A stretch of 64,000 nt of DNA from Gallionella capsiferriformans ES-2. Lineage in GTDB: Bacteria > Pseudomonadota > Gammaproteobacteria > Burkholderiales > Gallionellaceae. The translations under genes were made by a program, and so were the position numbers. Positions 20,551-30,702 of the stretch are shown here, one piece after another. The stretch lies in assembly GCF_000145255.1 (NCBI RefSeq), contig NC_014394.1, forward strand, positions 2,728,001-2,792,000. The letters run 5' to 3'. Every line of letters starts with the position of its first letter. Positions within the stretch are counted from its first letter, which is position 1. The notes under the pieces were generated by a model that saw only the letters and a list, made by a program, of their open reading frames with translations, was not told the origin of the DNA and did not search any database.

Positions 20551-20566
20551 GTCAGTCGGGACAAAT

Positions 20567-22198
20567 TTACGCTCCAAGATTGATGCCCGGGATGGTATTT
20601 AAATCGACCTCATCGATTTGCTCCGGCGAGAGAAACAATTTGACGTACTCGACATAAACTTTTTCACGGATAAATACGTCAAAAATATCCGGATCAATAT
20701 GTCCGTTGAGCTTGAGCTTACCTAAGATGGTCAGCGATTCGATCAGCGTCTTGCCCGATTTGTAAGGCCTGTCCTTGGCAGTCAGCGCCTCAAATATATC
20801 CGCTATCCCCATAATTCTCGCCTGCAACGACATCTGCTCGCGATTCAAGCCGCGCGGATAGCCCTTGCCATCCATACGTTCGTGATGCCCGCCCGCATAT
20901 TCGGGCACGTTTTTCAAATGCTTGGGCCAGGGCAGTGATTCGAGCATCTTGATCGTCACATCGATGTGGCGGTTGATGATTTCGCGCTCGGCGCCGGTGA
21001 GCGTACCAAAGAGTATGTTCAGATTTTCGACCTCGTTATCGGTCAAAAAATTCGTCATCTGCCCGGTGCTATCCCGCCATTGATAGGCGGCAATGCTCAA
21101 CACGCGCTGCCGGTCTGCTTCCGGCATTTTTTCCACGCCAATATTGCTCAAGCGCAAGAATTCCCGGTCATCGTCGAGTTGCCGGATGCGCGCCGCATAC
21201 TCGGCACGAATAGAGTCCCTCTCCGCATCCTCCATCCTGCTTCCATCACACAGCTTTTTAAGCATTTCAATTTCAGCATCGCGCTTGAGCACTTCGAAGC
21301 GCGTAACGATCAGATCGATACGGTCAAATAACGTGTGCAGCTTGGTCGGTTTATCCACCACATGCACCGGCGTGGTGATTTTTCCGCAATCATGCAACAA
21401 GCCAGCAATCTTTAATTCATACTGGTCTTCCTCAGTCATCACAAAGCCCTTGAGCGGCCCCGTTTCTGTGCGGGTGATCGCATCGGCAATCATCATAGTC
21501 AACAACGGCACGCGCTCGCAATGTCCACCGGTGTAGGGCGATTTATCATCGATCGCGGTATTGATCAGCTGAATGAACGCCTCGAACAACTCTTCCATCT
21601 GCCGGATCAGACGCCGGTTGGTCAGCGCAATCGCGGCCTGAGAGGCAAGCGACTCAACCAGCTGACGGTCTTCCGTTGAAAAGGACACAATTTCGCCCGA
21701 TTCGCGGTCTTGCGCATTAATCAACTGCAACACACCGATCACTTCGCGCTCGTGATTGATCATAGGCACAGTCAAAAACGACCTTGAACGATAGCCGGTT
21801 TTTGCATCGAATTTTTTTGTTCCGGAAAAATCATAGCCCTGCGCGGTATAGGCATCGAGAATATTCACCGTCTCTCCGCTCAACGCGGTATGACTCACCA
21901 CCGTTGCATGATTGGGCCGCCCCTCCTTGTCATACAAATCAACCGGCATAAAACTGATAGGCGCACCCCCAACTCCCCCCATCGCAATAGACAGGGAATC
22001 GGTGCGCACGATCTCAAAACGCAAGGTTTTATGCACGGGATCATGCAGATAAAGCGTCCCAGCATCCGCATGCGTGATCCGCTTGGAAGCTTCCAAAATA
22101 AGCTCAAGCAGACTATTGATATCCGGCTGATACGACAGCGCAATGCCAATTTCATTGATTTCTTTAAGCCGTGAAACTAAATTCGTATTAGCGGACAT
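20567..22198 (-). CDS. GAF and HD-GYP domain protein, likely c-di-GMP phosphodiesterase
   Basis: 543 residues from ATG 22198; an in-frame TTG at 22207 is an alternative. An N-terminal GAF domain (about 25-195) has the typical TGYRSRSFLTVPM core. The HD-GYP domain (about 215-520) shows the metal-binding HD in LLHDCGKI and the signature HHERMDGKGYP, both intact, so hydrolysis of cyclic di-GMP is expected. A helical insert separates the HD from the GYP motif. Last gene of a same-strand signalling run. Its GAF domain resembles that of the GspE-like ATPase upstream. Confidence 0.9.
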   Translation of the reverse strand: MSANTNLVSRLKEINEIGIALSYQPDINSLLELILEASKRITHADAGTLYLHDPVHKTLRFEIVRTDSLSIAMGGVGGAPISFMPVDLYDKEGRPNHATVVSHTALSGETVNILDAYTAQGYDFSGTKKFDAKTGYRSRSFLTVPMINHEREVIGVLQLINAQDRESGEIVSFSTEDRQLVESLASQAAIALTNRRLIRQMEELFEAFIQLINTAIDDKSPYTGGHCERVPLLTMMIADAITRTETGPLKGFVMTEEDQYELKIAGLLHDCGKITTPVHVVDKPTKLHTLFDRIDLIVTRFEVLKRDAEIEMLKKLCDGSRMEDAERDSIRAEYAARIRQLDDDREFLRLSNIGVEKMPEADRQRVLSIAAYQWRDSTGQMTNFLTDNEVENLNILFGTLTGAEREIINRHIDVTIKMLESLPWPKHLKNVPEYAGGHHERMDGKGYPRGLNREQMSLQARIMGIADIFEALTAKDRPYKSGKTLIESLTILGKLKLNGHIDPDIFDVFIREKVYVEYVKLFLSPEQIDEVDLNTIPGINLGA

Positions 22199-22211
22199 AT
22201 TGAACAATCAG

Positions 22212-22313
22212 GGGTAAGTGAAAAGTGGGACGTGAAAAGTGAAAAGTGGTAAGTGGTAAGTGGTAAGTAATACGCTTTTGCTACTTACCATTGCCTACTC
22301 ACCACTTCCCGCC
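22212..22313. repeat. Short heptamer tandem repeats with inverted copy
   Basis: Between the GspE-like and HD-GYP genes, the seven-base unit AAGTGGT recurs in tandem (about 22244-22268) with variants AAGTGAA and AAGTAAT, followed at 22280-22310 by complementary units (CTACTTACCA, CTCACCACTTCCC). The whole can fold into a long imperfect hairpin. A related tract is at 28337-28379. Confidence 0.8.
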
Positions 22314-24689
22314 CTATTTGATACAAACTGCACGGATCTGATGCATATCAGTGATCCCCTGCAACACTTTCTCCATACCATCCTGCTTCAGGGTATGCAT
22401 TCCTTCGTCCAGCGCAATCGCCAATAATTCCGCAACGCGTGCGCGCTCCTGTATGGCCTTTTTCACCGAATCGCTGCCGATGAGCAGCTCGTGCAAACCG
22501 ACACGCCCCCGATAACCGGTGCCGGCACATTTTTCACAGCCCACCGGGGTATACAACGTGAATTGCTTCTTGTCATTGGCAAACAGCTTTAGCCATTGCT
22601 CAAAAAGTGCAGCACGAGCGCCTGCCTCATCCATCTTCCAGCTGACGGTGTATTTGAGTTCTTCGCTGTACTCTTTGAGCATCGCCTGAATCTCATCCTC
22701 GCTTGCCAGATGCGGTTTTTTGCAATCCCCGCACAGTCGTTTTGCCAGACGTTGCGCCAGTATTCCTAACAGCGCATCGGCAAAATTAAACGGGTCCATA
22801 CCCATATCGAGCAGCCGCAAAATCGACTCGGGCGCACTATTGGTATGCAAGGTTGCAAAAACCAGATGCCCGGTCAGCGAGGCTTCGATACCGATCGACA
22901 CCGTTTCCTTGTCGCGCATTTCACCGACCATGATCACATCCGGATCAGCCCGCAAAAAAGCACGCATGATGGTTGGGAAATCAAGCCCCGCCTTTTTATT
23001 GATCTGAACCTGACGCAAGCCCTTCTGGGTGATTTCTACCGGATCCTCAGCCGTCCAAATTTTGGTCTCAGGCTTGTTGATGAATTTCAAAATCGAATGC
23101 AGCGTGGTGGTTTTACCGGAACCGGTCGGGCCGCAGACAAAAAATAATCCATACGGTTTACTGACCGTATTTTTGATCAGCTCGCTATTGCGCTCTGAAA
23201 AGCCCATTTTTTCCAGCGGCAAGGGTTCGCCTGAGGCCAGAATACGCATCACCACATCTTCGACACCGCCCTGCGACGGGATGGTCGCGACGCGCAACTC
23301 GATATCCAGCGGCCCGAATTTCTTGAACTTGATCTTGCCATCCTGCGGCTTGCGTTTCTCGGAGATATCCAGATCGCACATGATTTTAATGCGCGTGACC
23401 AGTGCATTGCGGTAAGTCGATGGCACTTCGATGTAATTGAGCAAAGATCCGTCCTTGCGCAGCCGGATCTGCGTCTTGGCTTTGCCCGGTTGCGGCTCGA
23501 CGTGAATGTCCGACGCGCCCATCCGATAAGCGTCCACAATGATCTTGTTGACCAGCTTAACCAGCTCGTTATCCGCTGCCGCATTTACATCGTCCTGAGT
23601 GAGCGAAGAAATTTCTTCTTCATCGCCCCCCATGCTGGAGAGTAAATCATCCATCGATGACTCATCCATGCCTCCCGTAGCACTCGACTCGCCGCCGCCG
23701 TAAAATAGATCCAGTGTTTTTTTGAATTCACGCTGCGAGCAGACCTTGTATACCAGCCTGTTGCGCGGAAAAATATTGTTAACGACGCGAGAAGTCTGAA
23801 TCCTTTCCGGATCCGTGGTCAGAATAACCACGCCTTCCTGCGTTTCTTCTATCGGCAGCCAGTGACTGCTCTCGACATACTCGCGCTTCAAATTACGTAA
23901 CAGATCGGGTGGTTTAATACGGTCGGCCTTATAAGGCTCGTACACCACCCCGAAAAAACTCGACAAGGCTTTACCTAACGGTGCTGCACTGACCTGAAAC
24001 TCATCCAGCAGCACCTCTTCGATGTCCACACCTTTTCGTCTGGCCGTACGCGTTGCCAGTTCGAACTCGGCAGCAGACAAGACCGCATCCCCCACCAGAT
24101 AATCGTATTTTGTCTTAACGAGGGCTTTTTCCTGGCGCTGACGCAAAGCAACCGCCATCGTGTGCGCTAATTCGTGCACACCGTCTTCAACTAACGCAGA
24201 AAAAGGAACACCGGCCTTGTTATTGATGACTTGAATGACCCCTACCAGCTCATTGCTGCCCGCATCCAAGATAGGCGCGACCAGCATCTGCTTGGTGCGA
24301 TAACCGGTGCGTCGGTCTACTTCCTGCAAAAAACGCAGATGAGAACTGTAACGCGACAATTCCTGTTCGTCATACACATCTTCGATGTTAAGGAGTTTTT
24401 TATTGACCGCAACGTAACCTGCTACGCTCTGTTCGGCGATCGGCAGTTTCAAATCCTTAAACGAATTGAGCCCCGTCTTGACCTTGGAAATCAGCGACAC
24501 GCCGTCATCGCCGACGACATAGATCGTCAGCCTGTCTGCATTGAACAGGGCACAGATATCGCGACTGACATCCAGCATGATTTCATCGATATTGCTCGTC
24601 GCATGAATCTTGTTGATGACATGATTGAGGTTCTTGGTGAACTCAAGTTTGGCACCGATATCCTCGTCATTATTTACTGCTGACCTCAT
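22314..24689 (-). CDS. GAF-domain GspE/PilB-type secretion ATPase
   Basis: 791 residues. An N-terminal GAF domain (about 20-180) precedes an MshEN-like region (about 205-320) and a complete T2SSE ATPase with Walker A GPTGSGKTTT (about 515), the Asp box and Walker B (DPDVIMVGEMRD) and the Cys zinc finger (CGDCKK...CEKCAGTGYRGR). Such ATPases extend pili or power type II secretion. No other secretion genes adjoin; it is instead embedded among signalling genes. The GAF fusion is unusual and suggests ligand control. Missing partners may lie elsewhere. Confidence 0.88.
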   Translation of the reverse strand: MRSAVNNDEDIGAKLEFTKNLNHVINKIHATSNIDEIMLDVSRDICALFNADRLTIYVVGDDGVSLISKVKTGLNSFKDLKLPIAEQSVAGYVAVNKKLLNIEDVYDEQELSRYSSHLRFLQEVDRRTGYRTKQMLVAPILDAGSNELVGVIQVINNKAGVPFSALVEDGVHELAHTMAVALRQRQEKALVKTKYDYLVGDAVLSAAEFELATRTARRKGVDIEEVLLDEFQVSAAPLGKALSSFFGVVYEPYKADRIKPPDLLRNLKREYVESSHWLPIEETQEGVVILTTDPERIQTSRVVNNIFPRNRLVYKVCSQREFKKTLDLFYGGGESSATGGMDESSMDDLLSSMGGDEEEISSLTQDDVNAAADNELVKLVNKIIVDAYRMGASDIHVEPQPGKAKTQIRLRKDGSLLNYIEVPSTYRNALVTRIKIMCDLDISEKRKPQDGKIKFKKFGPLDIELRVATIPSQGGVEDVVMRILASGEPLPLEKMGFSERNSELIKNTVSKPYGLFFVCGPTGSGKTTTLHSILKFINKPETKIWTAEDPVEITQKGLRQVQINKKAGLDFPTIMRAFLRADPDVIMVGEMRDKETVSIGIEASLTGHLVFATLHTNSAPESILRLLDMGMDPFNFADALLGILAQRLAKRLCGDCKKPHLASEDEIQAMLKEYSEELKYTVSWKMDEAGARAALFEQWLKLFANDKKQFTLYTPVGCEKCAGTGYRGRVGLHELLIGSDSVKKAIQERARVAELLAIALDEGMHTLKQDGMEKVLQGITDMHQIRAVCIK

Positions 24690-24720
24690 TCCTGCTCCTG
24701 ACTTACCGCTTGCCGAACAA

Positions 24721-25485
24721 CTAAAATATAAATTCCTGATTATTGATCAGCATTCTTGCCCCGCTACCGCCGAGACACATCTCGATTTCGCGCATGATCA
24801 GTTCGGCCTCATCCGGCTTCAAATGGGAAATAAATATCTCCGCCTGACCGGTGAACTTGGCCAATTCCTCCGACAGCAGGCTCGGACACAGATGCTGCGA
24901 CAGGACAGCAAGTTGCTTTTCCGCGTTTGAAAAAGCCGTTTCGATAATCAGGTAGCGTAAATTCGCAATTTGATTAACCACGCGCCACAAAGCGTCATTG
25001 CTACAGGTATCCCCGCTGAACACAAGGCTCGCCTCACCGCTGTCGATGTGATACCCCACCGCCGGAACTGCATGCACGGCAGGAACTGAGCTAATCTTGC
25101 GCCCCTGCAAGGTGATGACCTCACCCAGTTCCATCGCCTGATAACGCATCACCGGATGCGCCACATTGGGAATTTCGCTGAAATCAGGCCAGATTTCCCA
25201 GTTAAAGATATGACGCTGAAGCATTTCAAGCGTCGCCTGTGCAGCGTAAACTGTCACAGGGCGGGCGCGCATACCACCGACACTGTCCATCAGCAGGGGC
25301 AGACTGCAAATATGATCCATGTGAGCGTGCGTGATGAAAATATGGTCAATCTCACTCATCTCCTTCAAGCTGAGTTCGCCGACACCGGTTCCGGCATCGA
25401 TCAGAATATCGCGATCAATCAAAAACGATGTCGTGTGAAGATTGCCGCCTATTCCTCCACTGCACCCTAGTACCTTAAGCCTCAT
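24721..25485 (-). CDS. Metallo-beta-lactamase-fold hydrolase, cyclic-nucleotide phosphodiesterase-like
   Basis: 254 residues. The metal site HxHxDH is in FITHAHMDHICSLP (about residue 52), with a later His in FISHLKPDEAEL and Asp in VFSGDTCSNDAL. The N-terminus MRLKVLGCSGGIGG and this arrangement fit class II 3',5'-cAMP phosphodiesterases or RNase Z-like hydrolases. Co-directional with the GAF-GspE gene (31 bases) and the FHA gene (42 bases). The substrate is inferred. Confidence 0.8.
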   Translation of the reverse strand: MRLKVLGCSGGIGGNLHTTSFLIDRDILIDAGTGVGELSLKEMSEIDHIFITHAHMDHICSLPLLMDSVGGMRARPVTVYAAQATLEMLQRHIFNWEIWPDFSEIPNVAHPVMRYQAMELGEVITLQGRKISSVPAVHAVPAVGYHIDSGEASLVFSGDTCSNDALWRVVNQIANLRYLIIETAFSNAEKQLAVLSQHLCPSLLSEELAKFTGQAEIFISHLKPDEAELIMREIEMCLGGSGARMLINNQEFIF

Positions 25486-25527
25486 GCCTGCTCACCCTCT
25501 GCAGAAAAATACCGGTTCTGCCGACTA

Positions 25528-26292
25528 TCAGTTCTTAAAATAAAACTCCATCTTAACGCCCGCCAGTTCGATCAAATCGTGATCTTGCAATTGTCGCGGC
25601 TGGTTGCCCAGCGCCTCGCCATTTACGACGGGGAAACTAGCGCCTTCTACATGAGTGATAAAAAATCCTTGCGGCCGCCGGGTCAATACCGCGACCTGCA
25701 CCCCGGGTTTACCCAGCGTCGTGAGGCCTTTGACCAAATCGAGTTCTTTACCCGCATTCGGACCATTCAGGATCTGAATGGCTGCCAGCAACACCGCTCG
25801 CGCAACCGGTGCAGGCTCGATAACAGGAAGTCCTTCCGGATGCGCATCAACTTTCACCAGCTTTTCATAAGCACCGGACTGAGAGGCAACCTTCTGAAAA
25901 TATCCTGTATCGCCCGGCTTTTCTGCTTGAGGATTCAAGGCTGCTACTGGAGCACGCAAAATCATCGTTTTTTCGAAATCTTCAGGGCTCGTTTGACTTA
26001 CGTGATCGTTCAGATATTTCAGCACGTACTTGCCGATTTCAATCACATCATTGTTTTTCAGAAAATGCTTTTTAACTGCCACGCCGTTAATGGACAGCCC
26101 GTTAGTGCTGTCCAAATCTTCCATGAACGAATCGTGCCCGATGGTGATCACCTCGGCATGATGACTGCTCACAGCGAGATTGTTGATCACGACATCGTTG
26201 TCAGGCTTGCGTCCTATCCTCACGCGTTCTTTGTTCAACGAATATTCTTCAATGAGCTCGCCGTCCAGGCTCAAAATCAATTTCCCTGTCAT
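25528..26292 (-). CDS. FHA-domain protein with two FHA-like modules
   Basis: 254 residues from ATG 26292 (preceded by GAGAGGGG); the longer open frame overlaps the phosphatase gene. The first FHA domain (about 5-95) has RIGRKPDNDVVI, SSHHAEV and DSTNGLSING, the phosphothreonine-binding residues. A second, weaker FHA-like module (about 160-250) has lost most of these. FHA proteins bind Ser/Thr-phosphorylated partners, and a PP2C phosphatase is encoded just upstream; no Ser/Thr kinase is in this cluster. Confidence 0.88.
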   Translation of the reverse strand: MTGKLILSLDGELIEEYSLNKERVRIGRKPDNDVVINNLAVSSHHAEVITIGHDSFMEDLDSTNGLSINGVAVKKHFLKNNDVIEIGKYVLKYLNDHVSQTSPEDFEKTMILRAPVAALNPQAEKPGDTGYFQKVASQSGAYEKLVKVDAHPEGLPVIEPAPVARAVLLAAIQILNGPNAGKELDLVKGLTTLGKPGVQVAVLTRRPQGFFITHVEGASFPVVNGEALGNQPRQLQDHDLIELAGVKMEFYFKN

Positions 26293-26305
26293 CGTAATGC
26301 CCCTC

Positions 26306-27133
26306 TCATTCTTTGAACCAGCCGAGCAACCCTGACAGCCAGCTGCGCGGCTGCGCAAATACCTGTTTTACTCTGACCAGAATCACCGATACATTGTCGC
26401 GACCACCGTTGTCGTTCGCGGTCTGTATCAACTGCTCTGCGGCAAGCAGCAGATTGCCTTGCATCGCATACAGTATGGACTGAATGTCATCCTCTTCCAC
26501 CATATCGTTAAGTCCATCCGAACAGAGCAAATAGACATCACCGACCTGCACATCGTGCACATGAATCTCCGGGAGCACGTCGGCATCGATACCCACCGCT
26601 CGCGTGACCAGATTCTTATTTTGCGAATGACGTGCATTCTCAACGCTGATCATCCCGCAGTCGATTTGCTCCTGCAACAAGGAGTGATCGCGGGTCATTA
26701 AACTCAGCGACTCGCCGCGCAGACGGTACATGCGCGAATCGCCGACATGCCCGACTGCCACGCGATTGTCGTAAAACAAGGCCGACACAATGGTCGTGCC
26801 CATGCCGGCATATTGCTCATGGGTTTGCGCAGCCTGAAAAATCGAGGTATTAGCGCTGTGTATACTGCCGGCTAGTAAAGCGACTGCATTCTCTTCGCCC
26901 GTCCGCTCATCGCGCACCACAGGGCTGACGCTCTTAAGTGACTGAGTAATTTCAGCCATCATGACATCCACTGCCAGACCGCTCGCGACCTCTCCGGCAT
27001 TGTAGCCGCCCATACCATCGGCCAGCACCGCAAGACCGCAAGCCGCATCAACGGCGATGCTATCCTCATTGTGCGCACGCACCATGCCCGAATGAGTTTG
27101 GGCGACGATTTCCAGCGCTTCTTCCAGTTTCAT
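26306..27133 (-). CDS. PP2C-family Ser/Thr protein phosphatase
   Basis: 275 residues with the PP2C motifs in order: GMVRAHNEDS, VLADGMGGYNAGEVAS, GHVGDSRMYRLR, LLCSDGLNDMV and GGRDNVSVILV, including all metal-binding aspartates. Removes phosphate from Ser/Thr residues, likely on the FHA protein's partners. It is 13 bases upstream of the FHA gene and 10 bases after uspA; the run is probably one operon. Confidence 0.93.
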   Translation of the reverse strand: MKLEEALEIVAQTHSGMVRAHNEDSIAVDAACGLAVLADGMGGYNAGEVASGLAVDVMMAEITQSLKSVSPVVRDERTGEENAVALLAGSIHSANTSIFQAAQTHEQYAGMGTTIVSALFYDNRVAVGHVGDSRMYRLRGESLSLMTRDHSLLQEQIDCGMISVENARHSQNKNLVTRAVGIDADVLPEIHVHDVQVGDVYLLCSDGLNDMVEEDDIQSILYAMQGNLLLAAEQLIQTANDNGGRDNVSVILVRVKQVFAQPRSWLSGLLGWFKE

Positions 27134-27143
27134 AACCCAGCCT

Positions 27144-27569
27144 TTATTTGACCAGCAACACCGGACATTCAGCCAGATGCAAAACTTTCGTCACGACCGA
27201 GCCTAGCAGAAAAGTCTGCAAGCCGCCCTGACCTTGCCTGCACATCACAATCTGGTCCACGCCCTGCTCGCAGGCATATTGTGCAATGGCATCCGAGGGT
27301 GTTCCGACGCTGACGTGATACTGGTAGGGCAGCGCGGCCGCATCAAGTACATCGCGCGCCGGTTGCAGCGCGAGCATACCTTGCTCGCGGTAGTAATCGT
27401 TGATCGTATCCTGATTGATGAATAGTTTAACGTTGCCCGTCGCGACTTTCCATTGCACATTCAGCAGCAATATGACAGGCGTCTCGCCAAACAGTTGCCG
27501 GTGGCTGGCAACGTAATCAACCGCATGCAGGGAACCTGCCGAACCATCGAGTGGAATCAGTATTTTCAT
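27144..27569 (-). CDS. Universal stress protein (UspA family)
   Basis: 141 residues. Begins ILIPLDGSAGSLHAVDYV and ends with the nucleotide-binding G-x2-G-x9-G(S/T) region as GQGGLQTFLLGSVVTKVL, so it should bind ATP. Such single-domain Usp proteins act in stress survival in ways that differ between species. Lies between terC and the PP2C gene with gaps of 9 and 10 bases. Confidence 0.93.
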   Translation of the reverse strand: MKILIPLDGSAGSLHAVDYVASHRQLFGETPVILLLNVQWKVATGNVKLFINQDTINDYYREQGMLALQPARDVLDAAALPYQYHVSVGTPSDAIAQYACEQGVDQIVMCRQGQGGLQTFLLGSVVTKVLHLAECPVLLVK

Positions 27570-27578
27570 CTTACCCCC

Positions 27579-28316
27579 TTAGCCTTTTTGATCCGGCATG
27601 ACAGAATTCCCGTCAAGCAGATCAACCGCTTTAATATCGCTCATCTGGCGCAAAGCCAGCCACTTGCCGATCAGCAAAACCAGCAGCGCACAAACACCCG
27701 GCACCAGCCAGTGTAGATAGTGGCGCGCCTCAACAATCGTCGCGAACAAGGCTTCTGTCACCAGCATTTCTCCGGCCACGTAACCCAGCAAGGCTCCTCC
27801 ACCATAAATAATATAGGGGAAACGGTCGATCAGTTTGAGCACCAGCTGACTACTCCAGGCGATCAGAGGAATACTGATCAGCAAACCGAACACCAGCAAC
27901 GAGACATTACCCTTAGCTGCAGCCGCCACTCCCAACACATTATCCAGACTCATCACAAAATCCGCGATGATAATCGTTTTTACCGCACCCATCAGCCGGG
28001 CATCGGCCTTGATATTGCCTTCGTCGTGCTCATCTTCCGGCAAAATCAGCTTGATACCGATCCAGATCAGCAAAAATGCACCTACCAGCTTAAGATACGG
28101 CAGTGCAAGCAGACTGACCGCAAAAAAGGTCAATACGATGCGTAAACCCACTGCGCCGGCCATACCGAACCAGATGCCCTTTTTGCGTTGCGCCGCCGGC
28201 AGATTGCGGCATGCCAATGCGATGACCACCGCATTGTCACCCGACAACAGGATATCAATCATAATGATTTTTAACACATCCACCCAAAACGAGGTGGTCG
28301 CAAACATTTCTAGCAT
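27579..28316 (-). CDS. TerC-family membrane protein
   Basis: 245 residues from ATG 28316, preceded by an AGGA motif; the longer frame starts in repeat DNA. Seven or so membrane segments include the family's acidic signatures DILLSGDNAVVIALA (about residue 18) and FVMSLDNVLGVAA (about 120). TerC/YjbE-type proteins are thought to export manganese or act in metallation of exported enzymes. First gene of the run that continues to the HD-GYP gene. Confidence 0.9.
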   Translation of the reverse strand: MLEMFATTSFWVDVLKIIMIDILLSGDNAVVIALACRNLPAAQRKKGIWFGMAGAVGLRIVLTFFAVSLLALPYLKLVGAFLLIWIGIKLILPEDEHDEGNIKADARLMGAVKTIIIADFVMSLDNVLGVAAAAKGNVSLLVFGLLISIPLIAWSSQLVLKLIDRFPYIIYGGGALLGYVAGEMLVTEALFATIVEARHYLHWLVPGVCALLVLLIGKWLALRQMSDIKAVDLLDGNSVMPDQKG

Positions 28317-28336
28317 TGAGAATCCTATTGAATCGT

Positions 28337-28379
28337 TAGTGGCAAGTGGCAAGTAGCAAGCGGTAAAACCTACTCACGA
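28337..28379. repeat. Heptamer repeat tract between terC and sucD
   Basis: Units AGTGGCA, AGTGGCA, AGTAGCA and AGCGGTA stand in tandem (28339-28366), followed by ACTCACGACTAACT-like complement. Same family as the tract at 22212-22313. It ends at the sucD stop codon. Confidence 0.7.
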
Positions 28380-29264
28380 CTAACTACGCCCCAGTATCTT
28401 TTGCATCACGCGGCCCATGTCGGCCGGATTGCGCGTGATATGAATGCCGCATTCTTCCATGACAGCGAGTTTGGTGTCCGCCCCGCCCTGCCCGCCTGAG
28501 ATAATCGCACCGGCATGCCCCATGCGTTTGCCGGGAGGCGCGGTGATGCCGGCAATAAAGCCGACCACGGGTTTTTTCATATTATCCTTGATCCAGCGGG
28601 CACAAGCTTCCTCGTCGCTGCCACCGATCTCGCCTACCATGATCACAGCCTCCGTTTCAGGATCCTCATTGAACAGGCGCAGTATATCCAAATGCTTCAT
28701 CCCGTTGATCGGATCACCACCGATCCCGACACAGGACGACTGCCCCAACCCCAGCGCGGAAAGTTGCCCGACCGCTTCATAAGTCAGCGTACCGGAGCGC
28801 GAGACGACACCAATACGGCCCTTCTTGTGGATATGGCCCGGCATGATGCCGATCTTAATTTCATCAGGGGTAATTAAACCCGGGCAATTCGGCCCGATCA
28901 AGAGCGTGCGTTTACCCTTCATCTTGTCGCGCGTGCGGATCATGTCATGCACCGGAATACCTTCGGTGATGCAGATCACCAGATCCAGATCGGCTTCGAC
29001 TGCCTCATCGATAGCGGCGGCAGCATAAGCCGGCGGCACATAAATCACCGAAACCGTGGCACCGGTCTGTTGTTTGGCCTCCAGCACGCTGTTATAGATC
29101 GGCACGCCTTCAAAATTTTGCCCGCCTTTATTGGGCGTGACGCCCGCGACGAAGCAATTCGCACCATTGGCATAACCTAAGCAACCCAGCGTATGAAACT
29201 GCCCTACTTTACCGGTCATGCCCTGAGTCATCACCCGTGTATTTTTATCGATCAGAATGGACAT
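28380..29264 (-). CDS. sucD: Succinyl-CoA synthetase, alpha subunit
   Basis: 294 residues. The Rossmann CoA-binding domain starts with [23 protein letters not shown]; the phosphohistidine is in [10 protein letters not shown] (about residue 250). With SucC it converts succinyl-CoA to succinate with NTP formation in the TCA cycle. Its ATG overlaps the sucC stop (TAATG), the usual coupling. Confidence 0.97.
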   Translation of the reverse strand: MSILIDKNTRVMTQGMTGKVGQFHTLGCLGYANGANCFVAGVTPNKGGQNFEGVPIYNSVLEAKQQTGATVSVIYVPPAYAAAAIDEAVEADLDLVICITEGIPVHDMIRTRDKMKGKRTLLIGPNCPGLITPDEIKIGIMPGHIHKKGRIGVVSRSGTLTYEAVGQLSALGLGQSSCVGIGGDPINGMKHLDILRLFNEDPETEAVIMVGEIGGSDEEACARWIKDNMKKPVVGFIAGITAPPGKRMGHAGAIISGGQGGADTKLAVMEECGIHITRNPADMGRVMQKILGRS

Positions 29265-30430
29265 TATGCACCTCTCGCAGCGGCAACAACTTTTTGAGCG
29301 GCATCCGCCATGTCGGCGCCTGAAATAATCGGCAATCCCGAATCGGCCAGGATTTTTTTACCCAAATCCACGTTGGTGCCTTCCAGGCGCACAACCAGCG
29401 GCACGCTCAAATGCACTTCGCGCACCGCAGCGACGATCCCCTCGGCAATCACATCGCACTTCATAATGCCGCCAAAGATATTGACCAAAATCGCTTTCAG
29501 ATTGGGATTTTTCAGCATCAGCTTAAAGGCTTCGGTGACCTTCTCACGCGTCGCACCGCCGCCCACGTCGAGGAAATTGGCCGGATTGCCCCCATACAGT
29601 TTGATGATATCCATCGTCGCCATCGCCAGCCCCGCACCGTTCACCAGACAGGCGATATCGCCGTCCAGCGAGATATAGGAGAGATCAAATTTGGAGGCCT
29701 CAATTTCAGCCGGATCCTCTTCATCCAGATCGCGATAGGTGGTAATTTCGGGATGACGGAACAAGGCGTTGGAATCGAAGTTGAACTTGGCGTCCAGCGC
29801 GATCACACGACCATCGGCGGTCAGCACCAGCGGGTTAATCTCCGCGAGCATCGCCTCTTTTTCGACGAAGGCCCGATACAAGCCTTGCAGCACGACAACT
29901 GCACCGGCAATCGAATCTTCAGGAATACCGATCAGTCGCGCGACGTCTGCCGCGTCCGTATCGATCAATCCCAGAACCGGATCGATGCGCAGCGTGTGAA
30001 TTTTCTCCGGCGTATTTTTGGCAACTTCTTCAACTTCCATGCCGCCTTCGCTGCTGGCTAACAAGGCCACGCGCTGCGAATCGCGATCGACTACCATGCC
30101 CAAATAAAATTCGCGCGCAATCTGCGCCCCTTCTTCGACAAGCAAACGGCGCACCACCTGGCCGTCCGCGCCCGTCTGATGCGTCACCAGATGCATACCG
30201 AGGATTTGTCCGGCAGCCTGTCGCACTTCGTCGAGTGAACGCGCGACTTTGACGCCACCGCCTTTGCCGCGGCCTCCCGCATGAATCTGCGCCTTGACCA
30301 CCCAGAGCCCACCGCCCAACACTTCCGCTGCAGCGACCGCCTCATCTACACTGAAGCACGCCACCCCGCGCGGTGTTGGCACACCGAACTGCCGCAGAAT
30401 TTCTTTACCTTGGTATTCGTGAATTTTCAT
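29264..30430 (-). CDS. sucC: Succinyl-CoA synthetase, beta subunit
   Basis: 388 residues, the same length as E. coli SucC. The ATP-grasp N-terminal domain has [18 protein letters not shown] and AEINPLVLT; the C-terminal CoA-ligase fold has [18 protein letters not shown] and [17 protein letters not shown]. Pairs with SucD, whose gene overlaps by one base. No sucAB is adjacent. Confidence 0.97.
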   Translation of the reverse strand: MKIHEYQGKEILRQFGVPTPRGVACFSVDEAVAAAEVLGGGLWVVKAQIHAGGRGKGGGVKVARSLDEVRQAAGQILGMHLVTHQTGADGQVVRRLLVEEGAQIAREFYLGMVVDRDSQRVALLASSEGGMEVEEVAKNTPEKIHTLRIDPVLGLIDTDAADVARLIGIPEDSIAGAVVVLQGLYRAFVEKEAMLAEINPLVLTADGRVIALDAKFNFDSNALFRHPEITTYRDLDEEDPAEIEASKFDLSYISLDGDIACLVNGAGLAMATMDIIKLYGGNPANFLDVGGGATREKVTEAFKLMLKNPNLKAILVNIFGGIMKCDVIAEGIVAAVREVHLSVPLVVRLEGTNVDLGKKILADSGLPIISGADMADAAQKVVAAARGA

Positions 30431-30702
30431 ATTGATCGCCCGAACGATACGCCTGCCAGTTTTGCACGCAGTCGCAATCTTACCGAATTATCTGCTTGAG
30501 TGGAGAGATTTGCACGATAAGCGCCAAATTGTGCTGTGCGGATGAGGCCGCATCTACACACGAACGATAGCCACGACCGAAATTCATTCTGATTACCGCT
30601 GAGGCTATCAGCTCATGAAAATCCCCCGCCTGCCGATAAGTAGGATATTTAGAATCGATACTTTACAACGCTCCCTATCAGCACTCGCACAGAGGAGATC
30701 TC

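Noticed and set aside
22212-22313. CRISPR array
   Set aside because: Units are seven bases and contiguous, without spacers or cas genes.
29411-30061. Plus-strand open frame of 216 codons opposite sucC
   Set aside because: Shadow of sucC; composition is unlike a real protein and there is no start signal.
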